Part shown: piece after piece, positions 1 to 12,341 of the stretch
How positions within the stretch are numbered: the stretch's first letter is position 1
How the letters are laid out: every line of letters begins with the position of its first letter
Source of the DNA: Acidobacteriota bacterium
Lineage (GTDB): Bacteria; Acidobacteriota; Vicinamibacteria; Vicinamibacterales; CAVVIG01
Reading direction: 5' to 3'
DNA length: 37,765 bases
Assembly: GCA_020850715.1 (NCBI GenBank)
Contig: JADZED010000026.1
Span: 1 to 37,765, forward strand
Notes under the pieces: model-generated
Database searches by the model: none
What the model saw: the letters and a program-made list of their open reading frames with translations, nothing else
What the model was told of the DNA's origin: nothing
Translations under genes and position numbers: made by a program

Positions 1-2026
1 CAGCGGTGCCCCAGACGATTTTGTCGCCCTCGTCGGCCGTCCCCCAGTCGATGTTGTCGCCCTCGTCGGCCGTTCCCCAGACGATGTTGTCGCAATCGGC
101 GCCGCCGCAATCAGTACCCCAGACGATATTGTCGCCGCTGTCAGCCGTGCCCCACACGATGTTGTCGCCGTCGTCCGAGGTACCCCAGACGATGTTGTCG
201 CCGTCGTCGGCCGTGCCCCAGACGATGTTGTCGCCCTCGTCGGCCGTGCCCCAGACGATGTTGTCGCCGTCGTCAGCCGTGCCCCAGACGATGTTGTCGC
301 CGTCGTCAGCCGTGCCCCAGACGATGTTGTCGCCGTCGTCGGCCGTACCCCAGACGATGTTGTCGCAGTCGCCGGCGCCGCAGGCGGTGCCCCAGACGAT
401 GTTGTCGCCGTTGTCGGCATGAGCGACGCCCCAGTTGGTGCCGACGCTGAACGCGTTCGCGTTCGGATCGAGGACGCCGTAGCGCAGGCGGTGGTTGCCC
501 CACAGGAGCTGCTTGCTCCACATCTGCTGGATCGGAAGCGACGCGCCGGGCTGCGCGCTCGCGTAGAACTTCGCGAGCCGTACGGCGCCGACGGCGTTCA
601 GGAAGCCGGCGCCTTCCGTCAGCGCGTTGTATCCTTCGCGGTTTTCAGCCGTGTACTGCAGGATGGCCTTCACCGCATTCGGCGTGAGCGATGGATTCGC
701 CTGCAGCATCAGGGCGACCGTGCCCGACACGACCGGCGCCGCCATGCTGGTGCCGCTCAGCGCCATGTAGGGCGGGAACGCGGTCGCGAGGATGCCGCCG
801 AGCAGCGCTTTCGGGTTGAGGTTGTACAGCGTGCTGCCGGGAACCGACAGCGAGTACGAGCTCACGCCCGGCGCCGTCAGGTCGGGCTTGGCCGCCCAAT
901 CGAGATACGTCGGACCGCGCGAGCTGAACGACGCCATCGTGTCGTCGGAGCGATCGGCGGAGCCGTTGGTCGACGTCGCGCCGACGGTCAGCACCCAGGG
1001 TGCGTTGCCGGGCGCCGAAATCGCGCCGTACTGCGGCTCACCCTGGGCGTTCTTGCCCCGGTTGCCAGCCGCAGCCACCACGACCACGCCGGCATCGACC
1101 ACGCGCTTGGCGGCAAGCGTCAACGGGTCGGTCCAGTAGGACTCGGTCACGCCCGCGCCCACCGACATGTTCACGACGCGGATGTTGTACTGCTGGTGGT
1201 TGGCGAGCACCCAGTCGAGTGCCGCGATGATGTTGCTGATCGTGCCCTGGCCGTTGGCGTCGAGCACTTTGAGGACTACGAGGCTCGCTTCGGGCGCGCT
1301 GCCCGTCTTCTGGCCGCCCGAATCGCGACCGTTGCCGGCGATGATGCCCGCCACGTGCGTGCCGTGCCCATCGTCGTCGTAGGGCAGGGCCTGACCGCCA
1401 ACGAAGTCGACGAAGGCCGAGACGCGCTGGTCGCCGTAGGGGAACTGCTGGCTCGTGGTGTTCGTGAGGTCGTCGTGCCAGGTGGTGATGCCCGAATCGA
1501 TGACTGCCACGCCGACGCCGGCGCCGGTGAAGCCGAGCGCCGTGTTCACGGCGCGGGCGCCGGTCGTCAGAATCGTACGGTAGTTCTCCTTGACGAGCGG
1601 ACGGTCGAGGTGGAACTCGGCGACGGCGGGGTGGTTCGCCAACTGGTTCAGCAGGCGGTTCGGCACCTCGATCGCCTGACCGTTGATGATGCCCAGCTGT
1701 CCGGTCCGCCGCGCATAGCGTGCGAGCGCCTGGGGGATCCGGTAGCCAGGCTTGAAGGTGACGATCACCTTGCTCGTGCCGGACGGGTCCGCGCCGCCGG
1801 CGCGGCGAGTGAGCGTCCGGTCCATCTTGCGATGGACGGCGTTCGAGTTGGGCCGGCCCTCTCGGACCGCGCGCACCTGCTTGCGGGCGCCGCGGCCCGG
1901 GTCGCTCGGCGCGGCCCACGCGCCGGGAGCCAGGGCGAAAAGGACAAGCAGCGCGGCGGCGAAGGTGCGTTTCGGCCCCCACACTGCCTTGCGCCGTTCG
2001 GATTGAAGCTTGCCAGATAGACTCAT
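1..2026 (-). CDS. Secreted subtilisin-like serine protease (S8 family) with DNIVWGT repeat tail, C-terminus cut by window edge
   Basis: Open from an ATG at 2026 to the left edge (675 codons visible, no stop). Residues 1-39 are a basic start plus hydrophobic stretch ending in AWA, a signal peptide. Residues about 85-150 resemble an I9-type inhibitory propeptide. The peptidase domain shows the catalytic triad: Asp177 in AVIDSG, His221 in HGTHVAG, Ser427 in GTSMAAP, with the oxyanion Asn322 in AAAGN. From about residue 540 the protein turns into tandem 11-residue units of the form GTADDGDNIVW, continuing past the edge. The family cleaves proteins outside the cytoplasm after removal of its propeptide. 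The repeat tail is probably a surface or cell-wall-associated beta structure (inference). The gene is monocistronic as far as visible; the 364-bp gap behind it would hold its promoter. Confidence 0.93.
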   Translation of the reverse strand, partial: MSLSGKLQSERRKAVWGPKRTFAAALLVLFALAPGAWAAPSDPGRGARKQVRAVREGRPNSNAVHRKMDRTLTRRAGGADPSGTSKVIVTFKPGYRIPQALARYARRTGQLGIINGQAIEVPNRLLNQLANHPAVAEFHLDRPLVKENYRTILTTGARAVNTALGFTGAGVGVAVIDSGITTWHDDLTNTTSQQFPYGDQRVSAFVDFVGGQALPYDDDGHGTHVAGIIAGNGRDSGGQKTGSAPEASLVVLKVLDANGQGTISNIIAALDWVLANHQQYNIRVVNMSVGAGVTESYWTDPLTLAAKRVVDAGVVVVAAAGNRGKNAQGEPQYGAISAPGNAPWVLTVGATSTNGSADRSDDTMASFSSRGPTYLDWAAKPDLTAPGVSSYSLSVPGSTLYNLNPKALLGGILATAFPPYMALSGTSMAAPVVSGTVALMLQANPSLTPNAVKAILQYTAENREGYNALTEGAGFLNAVGAVRLAKFYASAQPGASLPIQQMWSKQLLWGNHRLRYGVLDPNANAFSVGTNWGVAHADNGDNIVWGTACGAGDCDNIVWGTADDGDNIVWGTADDGDNIVWGTADDGDNIVWGTADEGDNIVWGTADDGDNIVWGTSDDGDNIVWGTADSGDNIVWGTDCGGADCDNIVWGTADEGDNIDWGTADEGDKIVWGTA
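7..424 (-). repeat. In-frame tandem repeat (33-bp unit, two 42-bp variants) coding for DNIVWGT units
   Basis: About twelve copies of a unit containing GACAACATCGTCTGGGGCAC (minus strand) lie end to end. The spacing is 33 bp except for two units of 42 bp, which start near positions 83 and 356. The short units encode GTADDGDNIVW with changes mainly at two acidic positions. The long units encode a 14-residue version with two cysteines (GTDCGGADCDNIVW, GTACGAGDCDNIVW). The two long units are exactly 42 + 7 x 33 bp apart. The array continues beyond the left edge, so the total copy number is unknown. Confidence 0.9.
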
Positions 2027-2390
2027 GACGGCCGTGACGTTAGCAAGAGACCAGCCACAGCCGTATCGGTAGCCATCGTTTGTTAAGTGACTTTCTTTCA
2101 TTGTTTTACAGGTGTTACAAAATTCGACCTCACGAAGATGGCGTCTCTTCCTGTACCGATGTGACACATCGAAGAACCGGGAGGTGCGCGGAGTTCGTGG
2201 AAAACGGAACGAAAACACAAGATCGCGATGGTTGTTCCGTCATGAGGCACCATTATCAAAATAGAGCATCTATGAACCGCAAAAGTTCGTTAGAGTCGTA
2301 TCGAATACGATATCTGACCTGTCTATTGTCGTTATCTGTGCGTTCCGGCTGGAACGGTTCAGGCTGAACGAAGGCGCTGATTGCGAAGCG
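2027..2390. other. Intergenic region, AT-richer than surroundings, between metH end and protease start
   Basis: No convincing gene. The stretch is visibly richer in A and T than both neighbours and has in-frame stops in most frames. It should contain the end of the metH transcript and the promoter of the protease gene. Near 2085-2120 the minus strand reads TTGTAA followed by several A-rich blocks, compatible with a promoter but without a clear -10. A short perfect inverted repeat CGATGT-GAC-ACATCG lies at 2157-2171 and could be an operator; nothing else supports that. A plus-strand frame from a TTG at 2080 has no similarity I recognise and no ribosome-binding site. Confidence 0.5.
2341..2369 (-). 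terminator. Two adjacent small hairpins behind metH, possible terminator
   Basis: Two perfect 6-bp inverted repeats sit side by side just past the metH stop: CGTTCC-GGCT-GGAACG (2341-2356) and GTTCAG-G-CTGAAC (2357-2369). There is no T-run after them in the direction of metH transcription, so this is at best a weak or Rho-assisted terminator. Confidence 0.3.
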
Positions 2391-6101
<3,711 letters not shown>

Positions 6102-6179
6102 GGGGAGTCTCGGAATAGTGGAATTCGAGGATAGTGGGATTCTGGAATCTTCGGATCCGAGGGCCTTGGGACCTCAATC

Positions 6180-7130
6180 TCACGAGCTGACGGGCTTGAT
6201 CCCCGACGCGATCAGCACGGCGAAGGGATCGCCCGTCCTGCGCGCGCCGACGCTCACGATCACCTGCGAGAGACCGGCCGCCGCGAGCAGCCGCTTCAGC
6301 TCGCCGTCCTCGAACCCGAGGCGCCGATCGCCCAGCTTGGCGCGGACCCACTCTTCCCCGTGGCTGCGCAGGTCGAGCACGACGACCCGGCCGCCGGGCA
6401 GGGTCACGCGGGCCGCTTCGACGACCGCACGCGCAGGATCGTGCGCGTGGTGCAACGCCTGGGACCGCAGCGCCACGTCGACGTGCGCGTCGGGCAGCGG
6501 CAGCCGATCCAGCTCGCCCCGCTTCCAGCGCACATTGGAGACGCGGCGGCGCCGCGCCAGCGCGCGCGCCCGGGCGAGCACCGCGGCGGACCGATCGACG
6601 GCGACGACGTGCGACGCCCAGCGCGCCGCTTCGATCGTCAGATAACCCTCGCCGCAGCCGAGATCGGCCACCGAGAGCTTCGGGATCAGCAGGCCGAGCG
6701 CCCGCGACCACGCCGCCCAGCTCCGGCCGGGAACGAGCTGGCGGGCGTCGCGCGTATCGGGCCCGGCGTGCGCGTCGAAGTTCTCCCGGCGCAACCGCAG
6801 CACTTCCTGCAGCCTTGCCTCGTCGGCGCGAACCAGCGGGTCGCCGGCCCCCTCGTCGAACAACGTCGCCAGCATCGGCCACACGCCGCGGCCGTCCTCG
6901 CCGCCGCCCGGCGGCGCCGCGAGCCGGTAATAGCTGAAGCCGGCGTCCTTCTCTTCGGCCACCAAGCCGGCGTCTTTCAGGAGGCCGAGGTGGCGCGACA
7001 CGCCCGATTGGGCCAGGCCGAGGACGCCCGTGAGCTCGGTCACGTTGAGCCGCTGGCGCGACAGGACCCGGAGCAGACGCAGGCGCGCCTCGTCGCCCAA
7101 CAGGCGGTACACTGCCGCGGCCTGCTTCAC
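6180..7130 (-). CDS. ArsR-family regulator fused to a SAM-dependent methyltransferase domain (SahR-like), upstream of metH
   Basis: About 316 residues from a GTG at 7130; an in-frame TTG at 7166 with a G-rich stretch before it is the alternative start. Residues 1-75 form a winged helix-turn-helix of ArsR type (LGDEARLRLLRVL, then TELTGVLGLAQSGVSRHLGLL) without the CxC metal-binding motif of arsenic sensors. Residues 150-250 form a class I methyltransferase fold with the SAM motif VADLGCGEG (154-162) and ALHHAHDP further on. This domain order is that of SahR, an ArsR-type regulator known to control methionine and SAM-cycle genes. Its position 78 bp upstream of metH agrees. The methyltransferase domain may sense SAM or SAH rather than catalyse (inference). 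The 24-bp inverted repeat touching the start suggests autoregulation. Confidence 0.85.
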   Translation of the reverse strand: MKQAAAVYRLLGDEARLRLLRVLSRQRLNVTELTGVLGLAQSGVSRHLGLLKDAGLVAEEKDAGFSYYRLAAPPGGGEDGRGVWPMLATLFDEGAGDPLVRADEARLQEVLRLRRENFDAHAGPDTRDARQLVPGRSWAAWSRALGLLIPKLSVADLGCGEGYLTIEAARWASHVVAVDRSAAVLARARALARRRRVSNVRWKRGELDRLPLPDAHVDVALRSQALHHAHDPARAVVEAARVTLPGGRVVVLDLRSHGEEWVRAKLGDRRLGFEDGELKRLLAAAGLSQVIVSVGARRTGDPFAVLIASGIKPVSS

Positions 7131-7154
7131 ATCGATAAATCTACATTTATCGAT
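7131..7154. promoter_or_regulatory. Perfect inverted repeat, probable operator of the SahR-like regulator
   Basis: Two 10-bp arms (ATCGATAAAT and ATTTATCGAT) are perfectly complementary around a 4-bp spacer CTAC. It is an AT-rich island in GC-rich DNA and lies between the regulator (minus strand) and the secreted-protein gene at 7280 (plus strand). It abuts the GTG start of the regulator, leaving no room for a ribosome-binding site. Either translation is leaderless or the gene starts at the TTG upstream, in which case the site is inside the coding sequence. Winged-helix dimers of ArsR type bind such palindromes; its use as operator is inferred. Confidence 0.65.
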
Positions 7155-7279
7155 GCGAACACGCAAGTATCCGCCCCCGCCTCCGCCGCGCGGCCGGGGT
7201 GCCAGCCCTGGCGTGGGAAATGCACCCCTGGCCCCGTACGGCCGCCGCCTTGCGGGATTGCGGCGACGTCCAACCTCAT

Positions 7280-7858
7280 ATGCGCGTCCTCGTCCTGGCA
7301 GTCGTGATCCTGATGGCACCCCCGGCGGCGTTCGCCCGCCAGACGTCCGGGAATCCGGCCGATCAGTCCCCGCCGGCGCCCTCGCCGCAGGACACCCTCA
7401 TCCTTCCCGTGTCGATCGAGAAGATTCAGAAGGCCCTGGCGCAGGAGCCGATCCCGCCGCTTCGCGGGCTCGACGTCGTGCCGACCTTCCGCGTGTCCAT
7501 CGAGGAGCGCCAGAAGTTCACCTTCAACGACATCATCGCGGCCATGGAGTTTCAGGGCGGGCCTCCCGTGCCGGGCGGCGTGTACGCCTACGAGCAGAAC
7601 CGGCTGAATTTCGCGCCCGACAACCCGGTCCGCGATCCCTATGCGGCATTCAGCCAGTCGGAACTGCTCACGATCGTCATCGAGAATCTCGCCGTCCGCT
7701 ACCTCGGAGGCAAGGCGCTCAACGCCGTGACAGCCGAGGTGCGCGAGGCGGCCGAGCAGGCGGCCCGCCACGAGGTGCAGACCTCCATCGCCGCCTACTG
7801 CGCCGCCAAGCCCAACGGCGGCGCCGGCATCCGGTTGTGCGACGTGACGCCTCGCTGA
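7280..7858 (+). CDS. Small secreted protein of unknown function
   Basis: 192 residues from the ATG at 7280, chosen because it opens a signal peptide (MRVLVLAVVILMAPPAAFA, cleavage about residue 19) while the upstream extension is arginine/proline-rich and unconvincing. The mature part begins with a proline-rich linker, then a segment with DTLILPVSIEKIQKAL, a central glycine/proline region (FQGGPPVPGGVYAYEQNRLNF) and a C-terminal amphipathic helix. Two cysteines near the end (AAYCAAK, IRLCDV) could form a disulfide. I do not recognise a family. It is followed 31 bp later by the large surface protein and may be cotranscribed with it. Transcription would start next to the regulator's operator, so SahR-like control is possible. 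Confidence 0.75.
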   Translation: MRVLVLAVVILMAPPAAFARQTSGNPADQSPPAPSPQDTLILPVSIEKIQKALAQEPIPPLRGLDVVPTFRVSIEERQKFTFNDIIAAMEFQGGPPVPGGVYAYEQNRLNFAPDNPVRDPYAAFSQSELLTIVIENLAVRYLGGKALNAVTAEVREAAEQAARHEVQTSIAAYCAAKPNGGAGIRLCDVTPR

Positions 7859-7889
7859 GGCGCGCTCCTTGCTTCAACAGGAGCCTCCC

Positions 7890-10800
7890 ATGACCTACCG
7901 CCCCGCCGCACTGCTCGTCGTGTTCTCGGTGGCCCTCTCCGGCAGCCCAGCCCATGCACAGGAGTACTTCGGCCAGAACAAGGTGCAGTACAAGACGTTC
8001 GATTTCCAGATCATGAAGACCGAGCACTTCGACATCTACTTCTATCCAGCCGAGCGGGAAGGCGCCGCCATCGCCGCGCGCATGGCCGAGCGATGGGATG
8101 CCCGGTACCAACGGCTGCTGTCGCACACGCTGCGCGGGCGCCAGCCCCTGCTCCTGTATGCGTCGCAGGTCGACTTCCAGCAGACCAACGCCGTTCCCGG
8201 GCAGATTGGCGAGGGCACCGGGGGCGTCACCGAGTCGGGCCGGCGGCTGATCGTGCTGCCGATGGGCGGTCCGCTGGGCGACACCAATCACGTGATCGGC
8301 CACGAGCTCGTGCACGCCTTCCAGTACGACATCACCACCAATCCGAATGCGCCGGGGGAGCCGCGCGCCGGCCAGCTGCCGCTGTGGTTCATCGAGGGGA
8401 TGGCGGAATATCTGTCGCTCGGCCCCGTGGACCCGAACACGGCAATGTGGCTGCGCGACGCGCAGCGCGACAACAGCCTGCCGGCGGTCAAGGATCTCGA
8501 CAACCCCAAGTACTTCCCGTACCGCTGGGGCCAGGCCTTCTGGGCCTACGTGGGCGGACGATGGGGCGACGACGCGATCCGCCCGATGTTGAACGTGGCC
8601 GCCGCGTCGGGCGGCGACATGGAGCAGACCTTCCAGAAAGTTCTGGGGATCTCGACCAAGCAGTTCTCGGAGGACTGGCACGCCGCCATCCAGAATGCGT
8701 ACGCGCCGGTGCTCGAGAAGACCACTCCGGCCGCGGAGGTCGGGCGCGTGATCGTGAAGGGCAGCGGTCTCGGGGGGCAGCTCAACGTCGGACCGGCCTT
8801 GAGCCCCGACGGCCGGCTGCTCGCCTTCCTCTCCGAACGCAGTCTCATCTCGATCGATCTCTACGTCGCCGACGCGCACACCGGCGAGGTGCTGCGCAAG
8901 CTGACGAGCACCGCGACCAATCCGCACTTCTCGAGCATCCAGTTCATCTACTCGGCGGGCGCCTGGGCGGGCGACAGCCGGCGGATCGCGATTGCGACGG
9001 TGACCGGCGGCCGGCCCGCGCTCGCCATCTTCGACGCCCAGAACGGCAACAAAGAGCGCGAGATCGACCTCCACGAGCTCGACCAGATCTTCAACCCGAC
9101 GTGGGCGCCCGACGGGCACGCCGTCGCATTCACCGGCATGGCCCACGGGCTGACCGACCTGTACGTCTACGATCTGCAGACATCGGCGCTCCGGCAGTTG
9201 ACCGACGACCCGTACGCGGATCTCCAGCCCGCCTGGTCGCCCGACGGCCTGCGGATCGCGTTCGCCACCGACAGGTTCACCACGAGGCTCGAGACCCTGG
9301 ACATCGGCCCCTACCGGCTCGCGCTCATCGATCCGCAGAGCGGACGCATCGAGGAGGTTCCCGCCACGGACGCCGAGAACATCAATCCGCAGTGGTCGCC
9401 CGACGGCCGGCTGCTGTTCTTCATCTCCGATCGCAACGGCATCCCGAATCTGTACCGCGTACCGCTCGACGGCGGCGGCGCCGAGTCGCTCACCGACGTG
9501 GCGACCGGCCTGAGCGGCATCACCGACAGCAGCCCGGTGCTCTCGGTGGCGGCGGAGACCGGCACGGCGGCGTTCACCGTCTACCTCGGAGGCGACTACG
9601 CGATCCACGCGCTCGACAGCGCGGCGACGGCAGCGCCGGTCGCGGTGGACACGACGGCCGCGCGTGCGGCCACGCTGCCGCCCGTCGATCGCAAGCCGAG
9701 CGAAGTGGCGCAGATGCTGGCCAACGCGACGATGGGCCTGCCGGCCGCGAACGCCGAATTCCAGATCGCCGCGTACAAACCCAGGCTGCAGCTCGAAGGG
9801 GTCGCGCAGCCGTCAATAGCCGTCGGCGGCAGCCGGTACGGCGCGACCATCGGCGGCGGCATCGGCCTGCAGTTCGGCGATCTGCTCGGCAACCACGTGC
9901 TGACGACGGTCGTGCAGGTCGATTCGGGCGTCGGCGGCAGCTTCAGCGTCAAGAACACGGCGGCGCAGCTCGCCTATCTGAATCAGTCACGCCGATGGAA
10001 CTGGGGCGCGGCCGCGGGACAGCTGCCATATCTGAGCGGCGGATTCCAGAGCGGGATTGGCAGTTCGCCGACCGGCGAGCCGGTGGAGATCGACCAGGCG
10101 ATCATCTTCAGGCAGACCGAGCGGGCGGCGTCGGGGATCGCGGCCTATCCGTTCAACCAGGCGCAGCGCGTGGAGCTGCAGGCCGGCGTATCGCAGCTCT
10201 CCTTCGATCAAATCACGCGCACCACGGTGTACTCGCTGAACAGCGGAGCGCTGCTGAGCGACGACACCGCGACGGTCGCGCTCGCGCAGCCGCTGACGCT
10301 CGGCACGACGTCGGCCGCGCTGGTGTACGACACGTCGACCTTCGGGGCCACCAGCCCCATCGACGGGCAGCGCTACCGGTTCGAAGCCTCCCCCTCGTTC
10401 GGCTCGATCGACTACACGAGCCTGCTGGCCGACTACCGGCGGTACCTCATGCCGGTGTCGTTCTACACGATCGCCGGACGCGTGGTGCACTTCGGCCGCT
10501 ACGGCAGCGGCGGCGACGACCAGCGGCTCTTCCCGCTCTATCTCGGTTATCCGCAGCTGGTGCGCGGCTACGACGTCGACGACTTCGATGCGATCGACTG
10601 TCCGCCGACGCCCGACGCCTCCTGCGCGGCGTTCGATCGCCTGATCGGCTCGCGCATCCTGGTGGGCAACCTGGAGCTCCGCTTCCCGGTGCTGCGCCCC
10701 TTCGGCGTCTCGCAGCGGATGTACGGCCCGGTGCCCGCGGAGGTGGCGCTCTTCGTCGACGCCGGGGTCGCCTGGGATCGCGGCCAGTCGCCGTCGTTCC

Positions 10801-10952
10801 TCGGCGGCACCCGGCACGGCGTGAGCAGCGCGGGCGTGGCGCTGCGCGTGAACCTGCTCGGGTTCGCCGTCGGGCAGTTCGACATCGCGCGCCCGTTCCA
10901 GCGGCCGGGGCAGGGGTGGGTGTTCCAGTTCAGTCTGACGCCGGGGTTCTGA
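7890..10952 (+). CDS. Surface protein: HExxH zinc peptidase, TolB-like WD40 propeller and outer-membrane beta-barrel
   Basis: 1020 residues from the ATG at 7890, which has AGGAG seven bases upstream. A signal peptide ends at AHA (residue 23). Residues about 45-230 form a peptidase-MA-like gluzincin domain: HELVH at 138-142 with the further glutamate in WFIEGMAEYL (169-173). Residues about 265-560 hold at least four PD40/TolB-type propeller repeats (ALSPDGRLLAF, TWAPDGHAVAF, AWSPDGLRIAF, QWSPDGRLLFF). From about 620 the sequence alternates like transmembrane beta strands and ends in LTPGF with a terminal Phe, the usual outer-membrane-protein signature, resembling the BamA/surface-antigen barrel. 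It would sit in the outer membrane with peptidase and propeller in the periplasm or outside. The substrate is unknown. Its 3' end overlaps the convergent glycosyltransferase gene by 23 bp. Confidence 0.88.
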   Translation: MTYRPAALLVVFSVALSGSPAHAQEYFGQNKVQYKTFDFQIMKTEHFDIYFYPAEREGAAIAARMAERWDARYQRLLSHTLRGRQPLLLYASQVDFQQTNAVPGQIGEGTGGVTESGRRLIVLPMGGPLGDTNHVIGHELVHAFQYDITTNPNAPGEPRAGQLPLWFIEGMAEYLSLGPVDPNTAMWLRDAQRDNSLPAVKDLDNPKYFPYRWGQAFWAYVGGRWGDDAIRPMLNVAAASGGDMEQTFQKVLGISTKQFSEDWHAAIQNAYAPVLEKTTPAAEVGRVIVKGSGLGGQLNVGPALSPDGRLLAFLSERSLISIDLYVADAHTGEVLRKLTSTATNPHFSSIQFIYSAGAWAGDSRRIAIATVTGGRPALAIFDAQNGNKEREIDLHELDQIFNPTWAPDGHAVAFTGMAHGLTDLYVYDLQTSALRQLTDDPYADLQPAWSPDGLRIAFATDRFTTRLETLDIGPYRLALIDPQSGRIEEVPATDAENINPQWSPDGRLLFFISDRNGIPNLYRVPLDGGGAESLTDVATGLSGITDSSPVLSVAAETGTAAFTVYLGGDYAIHALDSAATAAPVAVDTTAARAATLPPVDRKPSEVAQMLANATMGLPAANAEFQIAAYKPRLQLEGVAQPSIAVGGSRYGATIGGGIGLQFGDLLGNHVLTTVVQVDSGVGGSFSVKNTAAQLAYLNQSRRWNWGAAAGQLPYLSGGFQSGIGSSPTGEPVEIDQAIIFRQTERAASGIAAYPFNQAQRVELQAGVSQLSFDQITRTTVYSLNSGALLSDDTATVALAQPLTLGTTSAALVYDTSTFGATSPIDGQRYRFEASPSFGSIDYTSLLADYRRYLMPVSFYTIAGRVVHFGRYGSGGDDQRLFPLYLGYPQLVRGYDVDDFDAIDCPPTPDASCAAFDRLIGSRILVGNLELRFPVLRPFGVSQRMYGPVPAEVALFVDAGVAWDRGQSPSFLGGTRHGVSSAGVALRVNLLGFAVGQFDIARPFQRPGQGWVFQFSLTPGF

Positions 10953-12141
10953 TCGCGTCGGCACTGAGGAGCCGGCGCTGGAGGAGCGCGAGATAGGCGA
11001 ACGCGCCGATCACGACCAGCCGGTCGGCGTGCACGACGAGCGCGCCCGCCGCGCCCAGGTGCGGCACGAGCCACCGCAGGTTCACCGGGAGGTCGAGCAT
11101 CAGGGCGGCCTGCATCACGGCCGCCACGGCGCGCCGGGGCCAGCGCGTCGGCGGGTCGCGCACCAGCAGCAGGAACGCAAACGCCGGGAACGCGAGGAGC
11201 ACGAGATTGTTCCCGAGGTGAAACCACACGAGCAACGACCAGAGGCAGAACAGCGGCGGCGCCGCCGCGCCGGCGCGCGACGTGCGCCAGTTGCCGTCGG
11301 CCGCCGCCGCCCGCCACGGCACGACGAGAAGCGCGGCGCAGATCGCCAGCCAGGCCGCGTTGGCCATCGCGGCGTCCGGCGCCATCGCGGCGGCCCAGGC
11401 ACGGAGGCCGGTGCGTCCGACGTACTCCTGGGGGCTGGCATACAAAGTCGTCAGCACCCGCCAGTAGCGCCCCGCGACCAGCAGAGGACTACCCTGCACG
11501 TGCAGGGCGTACACGCCGAAGCCGAGCGCGACGACGCCGGCCGCCGCCAGGAGCGGCTTGAAGCGGCGCGTACATATCATCCAGAGCGCGATCGGTCCCG
11601 AGATGTGCGGCTTGGCGAGCGCGCACCCGAGCAGCAGGCCGCTCGCAATCGGACGCGTGTCGACCAGCAGCAGCGCGCCGTAGGCCACGACCATCGACAG
11701 GCGGCTGAACTGGAGCAGCATCCGCACGCCGCCCCAGCACAGGAACAGGACCACGGCCGGCAGCGTCGCCGCCGGCGCGGCGCCGACCGAAGAGGCGCGG
11801 GCGACGAGCAGGGCGCACAGCGGCGCGAGCGCCGCGTTGAACGCCGCCCACACGGGCACGATCGCCGGCCATGCCAGCAGTGCGAGCGGCGCGTACAACA
11901 CGATGGCGTGCGGGGGATAGTCGGTCGGGCTCGCCGCCAACGAATACAGACGACGACCTTCGAGGAGCCACTGCCGGCACCACGAGTACACGAGGTACAG
12001 GTCGGCGGCGCGCGCCTCGGGATTCAGCGCGATCAGCACCGCGGCGAGCAGCAGGTTGGCGGCCGCGTAGACGAGGGCCGCGCGCCGGAGCGCCGCCCAC
12101 AGGTCTCCCCCACCGCTCCCTCTCCTGGCGAGATCGAGCAT
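10930..12141 (-). CDS. Polytopic membrane glycosyltransferase, GT87 (DUF2029) type
   Basis: 403 residues with about ten hydrophobic segments and short loops, typical of GT-C fold enzymes. A conserved-looking Asp47 lies in the first outside loop (ARAADLYLVY), followed by the motif TDYPPHAIVLYAPL (73-86) usual for the GT87 family, which uses polyprenyl-phosphate-linked sugars at the outer face of the inner membrane. The ATG at 12141 has GAGG at a good distance. Neighbours on the plus strand (outer-membrane protein and beta-helix proteins) suggest cell-envelope work, but no acceptor can be named. The last codons run over the end of the convergent gene at 10952. Confidence 0.8.
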   Translation of the reverse strand: MLDLARRGSGGGDLWAALRRAALVYAAANLLLAAVLIALNPEARAADLYLVYSWCRQWLLEGRRLYSLAASPTDYPPHAIVLYAPLALLAWPAIVPVWAAFNAALAPLCALLVARASSVGAAPAATLPAVVLFLCWGGVRMLLQFSRLSMVVAYGALLLVDTRPIASGLLLGCALAKPHISGPIALWMICTRRFKPLLAAAGVVALGFGVYALHVQGSPLLVAGRYWRVLTTLYASPQEYVGRTGLRAWAAAMAPDAAMANAAWLAICAALLVVPWRAAAADGNWRTSRAGAAAPPLFCLWSLLVWFHLGNNLVLLAFPAFAFLLLVRDPPTRWPRRAVAAVMQAALMLDLPVNLRWLVPHLGAAGALVVHADRLVVIGAFAYLALLQRRLLSADAIRTPASD

Positions 12142-12341
12142 CCGGCCTCGTTATCGACCCGGCGATGACAGGACATTACCGCGCCGTGCCGCACGGCGCC
12201 CCGGCAACCTTTTGTTCTCCGTTCAGCGACCTTCCGCGCGGCGGGGATCCTGCCACTGCCCGAGATCCGGCCGTTTTCCCGCATTTCGGCGCCGCTCAGC
12301 TCCGCACGCCTCTTGCTACGACCTTCAGCGAAAGGATGCCC

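Noticed and set aside
6..422. Plus-strand repeat protein with the unit VPQTMLSPSSA
   Set aside because: It is the antisense reading of the protease repeat array. The minus-strand frame continues a complete subtilase, which explains the repeat.
2080..2367. Possible small plus-strand gene of 95 residues in the AT-richer gap
   Set aside because: TTG start, no ribosome-binding site, no signal peptide or known motif; composition looks non-coding.
7131..7319. N-terminal extension of the ArsR/methyltransferase protein to an ATG further upstream
   Set aside because: The added residues are Arg/Gly/Pro-rich without family similarity and would place the palindrome deep inside the coding region; the helix-turn-helix begins right after the GTG at 7130.
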